Below are positions 31,111 to 41,858 of a DNA stretch of 64,000 bases, in pieces (the stretch's first letter is position 1; each line of letters begins with the position of its first letter). The notes under the pieces are model-generated. The model had not been told where the DNA came from, made no database searches, and saw only the letters and a list, made by a program, of their open reading frames with translations. Made by a program: the position numbers and the translations under genes. Source of the stretch: Piromyces finnis. Taxonomy: Eukaryota > Neocallimastigomycota > Neocallimastigomycetes > Neocallimastigales > Neocallimastigaceae. The stretch covers positions 420,501-484,500 of the forward strand of contig MCFH01000039.1 of assembly GCA_002104945.1 (NCBI GenBank), read 5' to 3'.

Positions 31111-31750
31111 AAAAGGTTTTGCCACAATTGCAAAACCGCTCCTCATTTTATCAAAGAAAAATAATATTTTCAATTGGAACGATAAATGTAATAATTCATT
31201 TTAAAATTAAAAAAGAGGCTAATCTCTTCACCTATTTTATTACATCCAGAACTAAAACAAACCATTTATTGTCGAATGCGATGCTAGTAATTTTGCCATA
31301 TATTTGTACTCTTTCTCAGAAAGATGAAAATAATAAATTATATCTGTAGCATATTATTCAAAATGTTTAAACAATGCTGAATTAAATTATTCAATTACTG
31401 AAAAAGAACTCTTAGCCATAAAATGTGCATTTTCTACCTATAGACATTTATTACTGTTTTTACAGACCATAAAAGTACTCTATATACTTTAGATGGCAAG
31501 GTTGGAAACCAACGTCAACATTTATTTTCCCAAGAATATAATTTTCAATTAATATACCACCAAAGAAGAAAAAATGGTAAATCTGATAGTTTATCTAGAA
31601 GACCTGATTACGAGAGAAATAATGTTGAGCCTAAGCCAGAACATATACTAGATTATAAAAACGTTCCTGATACTCCATGTTTTTTTGACATTGTTGATTC
31701 TCTTATTGATCAAATAATAGAAAATTATAAGGACGACGAAAACGCGAAAT
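31111..31750 (+). pseudogene. RNase H of E5
   Basis: 'IAKPLLILSKKNNIFNWND', 'VECDASNFAI' (first Asp), 'YSITEKELLAIKCAFSTYRH' (Glu), a degraded 'FTDHKSTLY', and the end 'GKSDSLSRRPDYERNNVEP'. The parts are in different frames. The arrangement and wording match element B RNase H. Confidence 0.82.
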
Positions 31751-31799
31751 AATATTTATCTTTACTTTAGTCCTAATAATATTAATCAATGCTACTTTT

Positions 31800-32600
31800 A
31801 TGGACCTTTCATTAAATTTTATGTAATAATTTAATTTATGTACCAGAAAAACTTAATGTAGATATTTTAACTAAGTACCATGATAATGCTACTGCTGGTC
31901 ATTTAGATATTCAAAAAACTGAAGAACTAATTACCCGTAATTTTTGGTGGCCTAAAATGCATCAAGATATCGTAAACTTTGTCAACTCTTGTGAACAATG
32001 TTAATAGACACAAAAGATATGGTCTTTTAAGACCTTTAGAAATTCCTGACCGCCCTTGAAAATCAATTGAAATCAATTTTCTTTGTGGTCTCCCTGAATC
32101 AAAAAAGTTTTCCGTTATAATGGTTGTAGTAGATCGTTTTTCAAAAATGATTCACCTTATTCCTTTCAAAGAAATACCTACGGCTGAAGAAACTTCTAAA
32201 GCTTTCTTAAAAAATATTTTTAAACTTCATTGACTATCTATAGATATTTATACAGACAGAGGAACACAATTTACTAGTGCTTTATGGATAGAAATTATGG
32301 AAAAATTACGTGTTAAGCCAAGAATAGATACCACAGATCACCACGAAACCATCGTCAAATAGAACGTTGAAACTCTTACAATATTTATGTTGTTATTCAA
32401 GAATATTTTTCCACGATAATTGGATTGGATTGATTCTTAACATTTAGCTGAATTTGTTTACAATAATTCATAAATCTATCAAACAACAACATTTAGCTGA
32501 ATTTGTTTACAATAATTCATAAATCTATCAAACAACAACATTTAGCTGAATTTGTTTACAATAATTCATAAATCTATCAAACAAACAACATCTTTCATTA
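31800..32600 (+). pseudogene. Integrase of E5
   Basis: Zinc finger 'KYHDNATAGHLDIQKTEELI', 'NFWWPKMHQDIVNFVNSCEQC'; core 'VVVDRFSKMIHLIPF' (first Asp), 'IYTDRGTQFTS' (second Asp); the third motif survives only as 'HHETIV' then, in another frame, 'QIER'. The 'LAEFVYNNS' motif is tandemly triplicated (32439-32585). Not functional. Confidence 0.83.
32439..32585 (+). repeat. 49-bp tandem triplication in E5 integrase
   Basis: Three exact or nearly exact copies of a 49-bp unit starting AACATTTAGCTGAATTTG (at 32439, 32488 and 32537). The unit codes for the integrase motif L-A-E-F-V-Y-N-N-S. 49 is not a multiple of 3, so each copy shifts the frame. Confidence 0.9.
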
Positions 32601-32854
32601 ATTATAGGTTCCACCCTCCTATGGATGATGTTCTAAACAATGGTAATTATAAAATTGATATTTCAAAATCGCCTTTCCCAAAGCATCACCCAATATTCCA
32701 CATTTCTGAACTAGAACCTTATATATCAACACCAGATAAATTCAGAAATATATTCAAATATAAAGAAACTAATGCAGAAAAAATAGAAATTGGCGACTTT
32801 AGGACAAATTATAAAGAAAACGCTACGAATATAGAACTTAGGCGGTGTTTATAA
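32552..32854 (+). pseudogene. Post-integrase C-terminal region of E5
   Basis: A 100-codon frame that starts in the last 49-bp repeat. 'ISKSPFPKHHPIFHISELEP' corresponds to 'LPHNLRCHPVFHVSLLEPY' of element B, the segment between integrase and chromodomain. The GPY/F region before it is missing. The frame ends inside the foldback. Confidence 0.75.
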
Positions 32855-32910
32855 CAAATTCTATATTCGTAGCGTTTTTCTATATAATTTGTCCTAAAGT
32901 CGCCAATTTC
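32786..32910. repeat. Long foldback: 51-bp arms, 22-base loop
   Basis: Left arm 32786-32836, right arm 32859-32910, reverse complements with one mismatch and one extra A. The left arm is the E5 tail; the right arm is an inverted copy joined to E6. Looks like a template-switch or end-foldback event during repair or reverse transcription. Confidence 0.93.
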
Positions 32911-33496
32911 TAAGTTGGCATTGGGTTTCTGCTACAGTGATAGGATTCAAACAAATTAAACCTACTGTAAAAGTTTTATAAAATTTAAAACATATTATAA
33001 AATTTTACAATAAAACAAAAAAACAAGAAAAGTATATTTAAATATCTCTTATTAATTTTATTTAGTTATTAACTAAATAATAGTCAATAACAATTACATT
33101 GTTTTAATTAAGAAATTTTACATATATTTATATTTTTTGCAAAATATATTTTAATATACTATTTTATTTAATTATACATATATTCAATATAAAATAAACA
33201 AAACTAATTTAATACTAATTTAATTAAATAATAAAATAATAAAACTAAACTAAAACTAATTAAATACACTTTTGATTCAATTTGAGTAAACTACAAATTG
33301 AATACAGTCCATGTATTACCTATATATTAATTAAGTATTAATAATACTATTTATTATATATTTGCTATTAAAAAAATGTTAATTTAAACTACGCTAAAGT
33401 TATTAAACTAATTTTAATTAAATAATATCAAAGTTATTATTAGAATAACTTGATATAAAGTAAATATAGACAATACTTCAACATAACATGTTCCTT

Positions 33497-33729
33497 CCAA
33501 CTACAATGAAGCTATTAATGATTATGATGCAGTTGAGTGGGTAGAAGCAATTAATGAAGAACTTTCAAATCTATACAATAACAATATTATGACGTTTGTT
33601 AAATCTGTTCCTCCTGGTAAAAACATAATAACAACGAAGTGGGTCTTCTCAACCAAAAAGGACACTAATAATAAAATAATAAAATACAAAGCCAGGTTGG
33701 TTGCAAGAGGTTTCACTCAGAAAATGTGA
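33497..33729 (+). pseudogene. Copia RT N-terminal fragment
   Basis: 'AVEWVEAINEELSNLYNNN', 'KWVFSTKKDTNNKI', 'KARLVARGFTQK' are the classical first boxes of copia reverse transcriptase (W..A...E, K-W-V-F, K-A-R-L-V-A-R-G). The frame ends at TGA 33727-33729, where a deletion of the RT palm joins it to RNase H. Closest to the copia element E7 of this window. Confidence 0.85.
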
Positions 33730-34279
33730 ACAACCAACAGTATCCGACTGGTATAAAATTAAAAATATCCTGAGATACTTAAACACAACAAAGGAATACA
33801 AGATCAAATATGATGGTAAAGGTGAAATAACAGGATATACTGATTCGGACTTTGCTGGTGATTTAAATGATAGAAAATCGACTTCCGGGAATATTATATT
33901 AATGGGAAGAAGTCCTATCTGTTGGAAATCAAAGAAACAAAGTATTGTAGCTACCAGTACAGCTGAAGCCGAATATATAGCTACATCGGAATGCTTAAAA
34001 CAAATGTTATGGATAAAAAATATCATTAATGAACTATTTGGAGTCAATAAAACTGTAACAATATATACGGATAATCTACCAAGCTTGAGAAGTATAGAAA
34101 ATGAAGAACTTAATACAAAACTAAAACACATAAGTATAAAATATCACTTCAATAAACACTATATAAATAATAAAGAAATTCAATTAAAATATATAGATAC
34201 AAATAACATGCTAGCAGACACATTAACAAAATTTGTTAATGGAAATAAAATGACTAACTTCGCAAACCAAAATTTTTAA
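33701..34279 (+). pseudogene. Copia RNase H
   Basis: 193-codon frame without internal stop. 'SDWYKIKNILRYLNTTKEY', 'YTDSDFAGDLNDRKSTSGN' (first Asp), 'KSKKQSIVATSTAEAEYIA' (Glu in A-E-A-E-Y), 'IYTDNLPSLRSIE' (Asp), 'NMLADTLTKF' at the end, a complete copia-type RNase H except that it lacks its RT. Overlaps the RT fragment in another frame at the deletion junction. Confidence 0.88.
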
Positions 34280-35463
34280 TTTTAAAAAGTAGGTTTGAGG
34301 GGGAATATTAGAATATCTTAGAATAATTTAATATAAAATAAAATAAATACAAGTTAAGCCACATACTTGATATAAAATATTTAACACCACAAATTAAGAT
34401 ATAAAATAATAATGTAAAAATTTATTAAGCCTTGTAATTATCTTTAATAAAATTTTATTTAATAAATAAAGTTATATTAAAACCTAAATTTATCAATTAT
34501 AATTATTAATTAATTATTAAATAATTTAAAAATATATTTAATATCTTTACACCCACCTTCAATAAACAAATCAGTCTAAAAAAAAGCCATACTCATAAAG
34601 AATATCAACAATTATATGGCTTCCTTAATTATTTTAAAGATTACATTCCTAACTTTATGGAAAAACGAAGAACATTTCTATTGGGTTATATAATAAAGTA
34701 ACTACCTGGACTAAATAGATGGAAGAAGAATTAAAGTTTTTGTTGACTTCATCCATAACCTTCCCAATTTAGCTTCATTCCAACCTAACCTTGATATATT
34801 TATTATAACCAACGCCTCAGAAATCGGTATTGGTGCGGCAATTTTTCAAATGGGGGACAAAAATGATATTATCAGTAATTATATTATAAAAAACGTATGA
34901 AAAAATGATAATCGGGAAGGAATCGGAAATATTTTTTGACAAAAAATGGACATTAAAAAGGAACCAAAATATAAATCCGATAAAAGGAAGGATCGTGATA
35001 GGATAATACCTCCACCTAGAGAAATCAATGAAGAAAGAAACTTATTCGAGATAAAATTAAAATCCCTAGAGAGTTTAAAGAAAATATTAAAATCTATTGG
35101 ATAAGTTAAATAAAACCGAATAAAAATTTAGTTGTGTATATAAATAGTGGATCAAAAGTTGAAATAAACTGAAAACTCAGACTTTTTGAAAACATTTGCC
35201 AGTATAATATAATACCTTGTTATTGAAGGTAAAGATAATAAAAATGCAGATTACTTATCAAGATTCGTAGAAGAAGAAAACTATTTATCCGAGGAAGGGG
35301 CAAAACAAGGGAAAATATTGATAGGGAAATTTATCAGAAAACAATAGAAAGCTTAATAAGGAGAATAAAAATGAAGAATTAATAAAATTCTTAATGAATA
35401 AATATGATCGAAGTGACCCAAGATATCAAGAATTATTAATTCAATTCAATAGAAATATTAGAA

Positions 35464-36834
35464 AAAAATTTTATTTTTAAATTATATCAAATTTATTAAT
35501 AATTTTCACTAACATTATGTTTTACTATAAATTGTATTATTCATCTAATATATTTCAACATAAATTTCAAAAAAATTTTCAATTCTTAAATTTTTTGGAT
35601 CCAACAATTCTATCAATTTATGTAATTTAAACACAAAATTTAATAATAAAAATATGAAATTTCAAGAAAATAACTTTCATTTTCTTTTAACAATACAATT
35701 TCTAAAATTTACGTGTTGTTAATGTTTATTTTATTCTCTATTCATTAATATCAATTTCTACATTGTCACTTTTTCGATTGAAATTTAATTCAATATTCTT
35801 TCAGTGACAATTTTCAAAAATTTTTATTACAATTGAAAAAAATTTTCAAAATCATATTAATTAAAGTTTATTTAATCACTTTTTGAAATTTTAATTATTT
35901 TATTTTAGCAAATATTAACATTTTTCAAAAATAAAGAGATTCATTATCCTAGGTATAACATTTCTTATTCAAATCTTAATTTTTCGTGCTAATTTCAATT
36001 TTTTCACACAATGAACAATTTGAATTTCAACATTTCTAACCCCTAATGATATACATTGTCTTCTTAAACTTAAACTTTTTTATTAATATTATTGTAGATT
36101 TATTATTAAAATTAAAATGATACCACTATTTATTCATAGTAAAAGTTCACTTTTGAAAAATAAATTTATATACTTCTTAAAATAAATATTGTTTTAATCT
36201 TTGTGAAAATAATATTATAATAAAAAAACTTTTTTCATTTAAATTATATTATCTATGTATAAATACTATTTATAAATATTGTACATTTAAAAATTCGATA
36301 TTAATATTATAATACTATTTTCTTATATTATCACATTTATAATATCCATGTGCTTTGAGCAAAAAGATAAATGTATTTTTAAAAATATCTCAACAAATAT
36401 AAAAGATACGACTTTCAAATTTCAATATGTGCTTCATACATACTGTGCCCAACTTTGTTGCAATTAGCAAAATCTGTGATTTTTTTTACTACCGAATTCT
36501 CTGCAATAACCTATACTTAAAACAAAAAGTTTAAAAAACTTATAAAATTAAAATCTATATTAATTTGAAGATGAGGAGTATATCTTATAAAACAATACAA
36601 AAACAATAAAAAACATTATTATAGCATGCAAAAAAAAATAAAAAAAAAATGTGATTTAAAATTGCACAAAATCCTCAACAAGCAACAACAAAAAAAATAT
36701 TAACTTACATTATATTATTTTATATTATAATTTCATTACTATATTAAAAAAATGAAATGTAAATGCACAATACACAACACACAACACACAACACACAAAA
36801 AGAAAAATATATATATATATATATTATTTTTTAT
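35464..36834. other. A/T-rich DNA, no feature seen
   Basis: Not obviously repeated elsewhere in the window. No conserved coding motif. (CA)-rich and (TA)n simple repeats begin at 36765. It may be host intergenic DNA. Confidence 0.45.
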
Positions 36835-36960
36835 TTATAGATTTTTTTTTATTAATGTATTATTATTTTTATTAGAAAATTGAAATGCAAACAACACAAT
36901 TACACACCACCACAACACACAAAAGAAAAAATATATATATATATATTTTATTTCTTTTAT
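36725..36960. repeat. Diverged tandem duplication with CA-rich and TA runs
   Basis: Two units of about 115 bases, each with 'GAAATG..AA', a run of ACACAAC-type repeats, 'AAAAGAAAAA' and then (TA)n. Also a separate (ATT)n(GTT)n run at 37100-37150. Confidence 0.65.
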
Positions 36961-37095
36961 TTTTTTTATTAATTTATTATTTATTATATACATAAAGAAT
37001 TTTAAAATAAAATACATTAAAAAATTAAAGTTTTCAATAAATGGCAACCCTACGGAATTTTTTTCATTTTCCAACTTAATTTATTATTGCCATTG

Positions 37096-37130
<35 letters not shown>

Positions 37131-37625
37131 GTTGTTGTTGTTGTTGTTGTTATTATGTTGTTTTCGTTGTTTTTAAAAATTATAGTTATTTTTTAGAATA
37201 TAAAAAAATATTAATAAAAAGACATTTTTAAAAAGTAAATAATAAAAATATAATATATAAAAACTTACCTTTATTTCCTGTTTTTTGTTGTTGTAATTGT
37301 CGTTGATGATGAAAATGAAGATGATGTTGTTATTGTTGTAGTTGTCGTTGATGATGATTGTTGGAGTTATTTATAAAATATAAAAAAAATATTAATAAAT
37401 AAAAAAAAAACATTTTTAAAATATAAATAATAAAAATATATAATATATAAAACTTACCGTTTATTTTCCTGTTTTTAGTTAATATAACATATATAAATAA
37501 ATAAAGTATTAGTATAAAAAAATTTAAAAATTAATAAATTATAAATATAAAACTTACCTTCTTAAAAATAATAAATAGAGCGAAAAAGAGGGTATAATGA
37601 TAAAAGCATTTCTATCCCTTTTATA
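36835..37625 (-). other. Possible spliced host transcript with micro-exons
   Basis: On the minus strand: TATAAAAGGG (37616-37625); a first exon ending AAGAAG at 37558; donor GTAAGT at 37557; acceptor ACAG at 37469; an 11-base exon 37458-37468; donor GTAAGT at 37457; acceptor ACAG at 37279; a 9-base exon 37270-37278; donor GTAAGT at 37269. The third acceptor is not located. The two later intron-exon units arose by tandem duplication. A 79-codon frame (37074-36835) without recognisable domain could be the coding part, but its composition is poor. Tentative. Confidence 0.3.
37616..37625 (-). promoter_or_regulatory. TATA box (consensus TATAAAAGGG)
   Basis: A textbook TATA box that stands out because GGG is rare here. 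It lies 59 bases before the first proposed splice donor, on the same strand. Confidence 0.4.
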
Positions 37626-39937
37626 CTCTTTTTTTTAATTTTTCTTAATATTAATAAGTTAATATATATTATATTATATTATATTATATTGTATTATATT
37701 AAAGTTTATTATAACATTTTAAAGTGTATATTAAATATTCTATATTATTTTACTTTATTTTAAATAATAAGATTTTATATTAATTAATAAAAGTATTAAA
37801 ACTTTATTTATTATATTTTTACTATGTAGATTAAAATTATTTCAATTTTATTTAATATAAATTTTTAAACCTTATTTATTATATTTTTATTTTCATTCTT
37901 ATTAAAGTAGATTTTACTATGAAATAAAAAAAAATAAAGTGAAAATAAAAGATAATTAAATATAATTATTATAATCATTTATGTTTAATTAGATTTATAG
38001 ATTCTTTCTCATATTTATGCATAATTAAGCTATTAAATATTAAGTTAGTAATAATATAAATGATGATAAACTTAATTATTACTATTTGAAAAATGAATTA
38101 ATTATTATTTCATTTAATAGCAATATAAAAAATCAATGTTAAAAAAATTGTTTTTCATTTTTTTAAAGTCACAAAAAAATAAAACTATAGAGAGATTTGT
38201 ATATTCGTATATCCGTTTATTTGTATATTTTCATATTATTTAATTTATATATTTTTTTTAAAAAAATATAATCTTTTAAATCAAAATAATTTTATATTTA
38301 AATTTTGTAATTTTTATATTTAAAAAATAAGTTGTTACCATTATGTTATTTATTTAGAATATATCATAAATTAATATAGATTATATCATATATTAACATA
38401 ATAAATCGATGAAGGATAATGTAATAAGTAATAAAATAATAAATTTTATTAATGTACATTTATTACCAAAATGTATGTATAACACTCACCAAAATGTATA
38501 ACTTGTATTAAAAAATTCATGTATTTTTATGAATTTTTAGCAAAAACGTAAAATGTAGCACTGATGTATTAATTACTTCAAGATAATAATGCTATATATT
38601 TACATCAAAAGAAAATATATATATTTAAAATAATAATCTTGGGCTGAGCTATTTTTTTTTTTATATATTTTTGCCATATTCCCTTGTTATTATAGTCGAG
38701 AAAAAAGTATATATAACGTATATATTACAGATTTTTTTTACACTAATTATATTTGATACTCAAGAATAAAAAAATAAAAAATAAACTTTTTTTATATCAA
38801 CATTTTCTAAATATATATATATATATATATAAATATTTCCACCACAAACTACATAATTATCATTATGTTAAATATTAGTTTTATTTGATCCATCCATACT
38901 AGCATCCTTTAAAAATTTCTATTCTTTAAATAATATATATTTTTATATTGATTTGAATCAATTTTTATATTTTCAATAAATATTAATACACAGTAATGCT
39001 TATTACAACTTATAATAATAATAAAATGATAATTTATTATACTATATAATATTATATTTATCAATAGTTTATCTAATATATGATTGTATATTAACAAAAT
39101 AAATGGATTTTATTATTATTGTAAATTATATATCATATGGAAATAATATATAATATATTGTTTTATACATTTATTAAAAAAGTATATTTTTTATTAATTT
39201 CTAATAAAACTTTATTTAATAAAAAATTAATACAAAATTATGTTAATCAAAATAAATAAAAAAACATGGTTAAATATCATTTTATTAATTATTTAATAAA
39301 AAAATTATTAACTGGTTTAATAGTCACTAATATTTTATATCCTTTTATTCAATATTTAATAATAAAAAAATAATAATATTAGAAAGTTTTCAATTTAAAG
39401 AAAAAATAATAATAATTAAATTAAATATATAACAGAAAAATATTTATTAGATATTTAAATTTGCTATTTCTCTTTTTTAGTTTTCTACTATAAAATCATT
39501 TACATTAAAATTATTTTTAATTAAAAAATGGTGACATTAAAATATACTTAATATAATATAATATAATAATATACTATAAAATTTATTATAAATTTTATTC
39601 ATAGTATATATGTATTTTAAATAAACTATATTATTTATCTATTTATTTATTTATTTGTTTATTTATTCCATTAAATATTATTTTACTACAAAATTATTTA
39701 TCAACATAGCAAATGTTGACAAATTGCATATATTAAGTAATATAACTTATAATATATCAGTTTAAATTATTCTATGCATTTTCCTATATAATTATTACAT
39801 TAGTTTAATTAAATATTATTTATTATTAATTTATTACATATATCATATGCTTTCTAGAATTGATTATAATATATTATTATAATTTATTTTTATATATTTA
39901 CTATTATATTTACTAATTTGAAAATAAATTTTCTATT
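37626..39937. other. A/T-rich DNA, no feature seen
   Basis: Contains (TATTA)n near 37665-37700, (AT)n near 38811-38830, and TTTA-type runs near 39640. No conserved coding or RNA motif. It may be intergenic host DNA; the copia LTR follows. Confidence 0.45.
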
Positions 39938-40208
39938 TGTGAAATAAATTTAATTAATAAATAATTTTATTAATAAGGTTAACAAAGAGAAAAAGTTACA
40001 TTGTAAATATTACAGTTATATAATGTGATACAAGGTCATGTGACCATATAAAATAAAATAAAATAAATAACAAATAACTATCTCTACAACACGTAGACAT
40101 TACGTTTACAACACTTTTAATACATGTTTATGTTTTTATAAATTAGTCACGTGTGTTTATAAATATATGATATAAATAAATAAAATTATGTGTCCATAAA
40201 TGTTCACA
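39938..40208 (-). repeat. 3' LTR of copia E7 (271 bp)
   Basis: Starts (minus strand) TGTGAACATTTATGG right after the purine tract and is closed by the 6-bp inverted repeat TGTGAA / TTCACA at 39938. The right edge is firm; the left edge rests on the inverted repeat only, as the partner LTR is missing. Confidence 0.65.
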
Positions 40209-40220
40209 CTCCCCCTCAAA
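40209..40220 (-). promoter_or_regulatory. Polypurine tract of copia E7
   Basis: TTTGAGGGGGAG directly before the LTR. The same tract (TTTGAGGGGGA) is in the copia fragment at 34294. Confidence 0.9.
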
Positions 40221-40226
40221 TTAGAT

Positions 40227-40306
40227 TTTCTTTAAGAATATCTTATTTGTATATTCAAACATTCTTGGACCAGGTAGATCTTTAGTTAAAGGGTCAGCTA
40301 GCATTT
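40227..40306 (-). pseudogene. RNase H C-terminus of copia E7 (beyond the inserted LTR)
   Basis: Minus-strand reading 'MLADPLTKDLPGPRMFEY' then 'TNKIFLKKI' and stop, the standard copia end. It is cut off from the rest of RNase H by the solo LTR 40307-40867; joining at the CATTT duplication would continue the 'NTKEM' of the upstream part. Confidence 0.88.
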
Positions 40307-40867
40307 TGTAATGCTAACACAGAAAGAATAGATTAGGATATCTATTCTATTGCAATAACACTAAATTTAAAATAAAAATAAAAATTGTTTTATTAAAAAT
40401 ATCTATTATAATAGAAATTTTATTAATAACAATTACATCGATAAAATGATGAAAAATATCTTCTATTTATATTTTTCCTAAATGCATTTATATTATATTA
40501 TAACTATTTATTTCTTATATATTATTATTTAAAATCTACACTAAAATCTTAATTATTAATAAATATTTAAACTATAACTATTTTTAGTAAAATACAATCG
40601 GCAATTCAAATTGTTTATTATTTTTATACTATTTATCTATTTCTATGAAAAAACAATACTAAAACTAGGGATTTAAACTGAAAATTTTAATTTACTTGTT
40701 AAACATTAAAAATAAATTAATAATTTATTTTGTTTTGAACTTTAATTATTAATAAAAAATTATGTCTCATTTTCTTTTTCTGAATATAATTTGTGTAACT
40801 TAAACAATAATACTTGTGGCTTAAGTTGCATTAAAGATATCAAGTTGAGGCGTTTGATATCTTTACA
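40307..40867 (-). repeat. Solo LTR of family B in copia RNase H (561 bp)
   Basis: Minus strand starts TGTAAAGATATC and ends TTAGCATTACA; contains the family landmark ATAACAATTACATCGAT (plus strand, about 40426). Exact TSD CATTT (40302-40306, 40868-40872). Shorter and more diverged than the LTR of element B. Confidence 0.85.
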
Positions 40868-41503
40868 CATTTCTTTAGTGTTTATATATTCTATTTTTAT
40901 ATTGTTCTTTTCTATGTTGTCTATAATAAAATGGTAGTGTATATTTATGTGTTTTAACTTAGTGTTTATTTCACCGTTTTCTATTATTTTCTTGCTTGCC
41001 TTGTTGTCGGTGAATAAAGTTATATTTTTGTTGTAATTAAAAATTTCATCTACCATATTTTTAATCCATAGGATTTTCTTTGTATTCATTGACGTACTGA
41101 TGTACTCAGCCTCAGCATTAGACGTAGCCACACATGTTTGTTTCTTTGACAACCAGCATATTGGGCTGTTTCCCATTAAGATTATCCCTCCAGAGGTAGA
41201 TTTAAAGTCTTCTGCGCCTCCGTAGTCCGAATCAGTGTATCCTTGGATTTTTCCTTCACCACTGTATTCGATTTTGTAATGTTTCGTAGTAGATAAGTAT
41301 CTGAAAATGTTTACAATTGTATTCCAGTCAGATACTGTTGGGTTTTCGGATTTTCTTGCAGCTTTATTAACAGCGAAAGCAATATCCGGTCTAGTACTTT
41401 TTGATAAGTATATTAATGCACCTATTGCACTTTTATATTTAGTCCTATCAAAAGGATTATTATTTGAGGTGCTCTTGTCAATTGTTGTACATGGCGTATT
41501 TCT
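40868..41503 (-). pseudogene. RT end and RNase H of copia E7
   Basis: One frame from 41503 to the LTR insertion: 'SAIGALIYLSKSTRPDIAFA' (RT-RNase H connection), 'GYTDSDYGGAEDFKSTSGG' (first Asp), 'SKKQTCVATSNAEAEYIST' (Glu), 'LFTDNKASKKI' (Asp), 'IEYINTKEM'. The frame continues upstream into the YVDD part but for the TGA at 41504-41506. An apparent 30-residue tail beyond 40868 is read from LTR sequence and is not part of the protein. Confidence 0.88.
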
Positions 41504-41858
41504 TCAAAGTACGTTTTCCATATGAAATCTTTGTAATACATTATTAATGTAATTCTCTTGAGAAATAATGTATTTGGATCCTTTCTTCTCAATCTTTATT
41601 CCTAGAATATAATTAATGGGACCGCTATTTGATATTTTAAATTTACTTTTAATTTTGCTTATTACCCTCTCTATTGTATTTGTTTTTCCAACTATAACCA
41701 TGTCGTCTACATATAGACCAATTATACATTTTACGTATTTGTTTTCTTTTAATATATATATGGTTCGGATTTTAATGGTTTAAAGTTATTTTTCAGGAAT
41801 TTATCTATTGTTTTATTCCATTGTCTTCCTGATTGTTTTAAACCATAAAGAGCTTTAT
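41504..41858 (-). pseudogene. RT palm of copia E7 with YVDD box
   Basis: 'GRYWKLNKALYGLKQSGRQW' (41858-41780), a frameshift, then 'KCIIGLYVDDMVIVGKTN' with catalytic Y-V-D-D near 41700, then 'SNSGPINYILGIKIEKKGSK' and 'ENYINNVLQRFHMENVL' before the TGA stop. All are standard copia RT boxes. Confidence 0.88.

Larger units (their letters stand above)
29400..32836 (+). mobile_element. Degenerate Ty3/gypsy chromovirus-type element E5
   Basis: Gag tail, protease-RT spacer, RT (with deletion), RNase H, integrase and the post-integrase 'HPIFHISELEPY' motif follow in order on the plus strand. Its motifs are closest to element B. It is riddled with stops. It ends at a long foldback (32786-32910). No LTR of its own is recognisable. 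Confidence 0.83.
33438..34470 (+). mobile_element. Truncated Ty1/copia fragment
   Basis: Contains the start of a copia RT, then, after a deletion, RNase H, then the purine tract TTTGAGGGGGA (34294-34304) and a short LTR-like tail starting TATTAGAATATC. A related TATTAGAATAAC lies at 33438, at the left edge. GTTAT occurs just outside both proposed edges (33433-33437 and 34471-34475) and may be the TSD. Ends are tentative. Confidence 0.65.
32966..34551 (-). mobile_element. Solo LTR of family B in E6, itself split by a copia fragment
   Basis: Starts TGTAAAAGT on the plus strand, ends ATATCTTTACA. Reverse complement resembles the family B LTR (the 'AATTTGAGTAAACT' and 'ATAACAATTACAT' landmarks are kept). 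Flanks CCTAC (32961-32965) and CCCAC (34552-34556) form a TSD with one mismatch. The middle of the LTR is replaced by copia sequence from about 33438 to 34470. Confidence 0.8.
32905..35463 (+). mobile_element. Ty3/gypsy remnant E6, split by a family B LTR
   Basis: Left part (32905-32965) codes for an RT thumb 'HWVSATVIGFKQI' (as in F-L-G-H-x-V-S). After the inserted LTR, the right part continues 'YQQLYGFLNYFKDYIPNFM' (34597-) and RNase H 'ITNASEIGIGAAIFQ' (about 34810), then Lys-rich decayed sequence and an RNase H C-terminus 'GKDNKNADYLSRFVEE' (35228-35275). Many stops. Distinct in wording from B and C, so probably a third gypsy lineage. Confidence 0.72.

Noticed and set aside
32439-32585. 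CRISPR array or satellite
   Set aside because: Only three direct 49-bp copies without spacers, inside an integrase remnant; simple tandem triplication.
33649-34131. A 160-codon minus-strand frame
   Set aside because: Antisense of the copia RNase H, whose plus-strand frame has all catalytic motifs.
36835-37074. A 79-codon minus-strand frame as a host protein
   Set aside because: Low-complexity Ile/Phe/Lys composition drawn from TA and T runs, with no recognisable domain; kept only as part of a tentative transcript.
41504-41506. Programmed stop readthrough in copia E7
   Set aside because: The TGA lies between RT boxes, far from the gag-pol border, and the element has other nonsense and frameshift lesions; simple mutation is enough.
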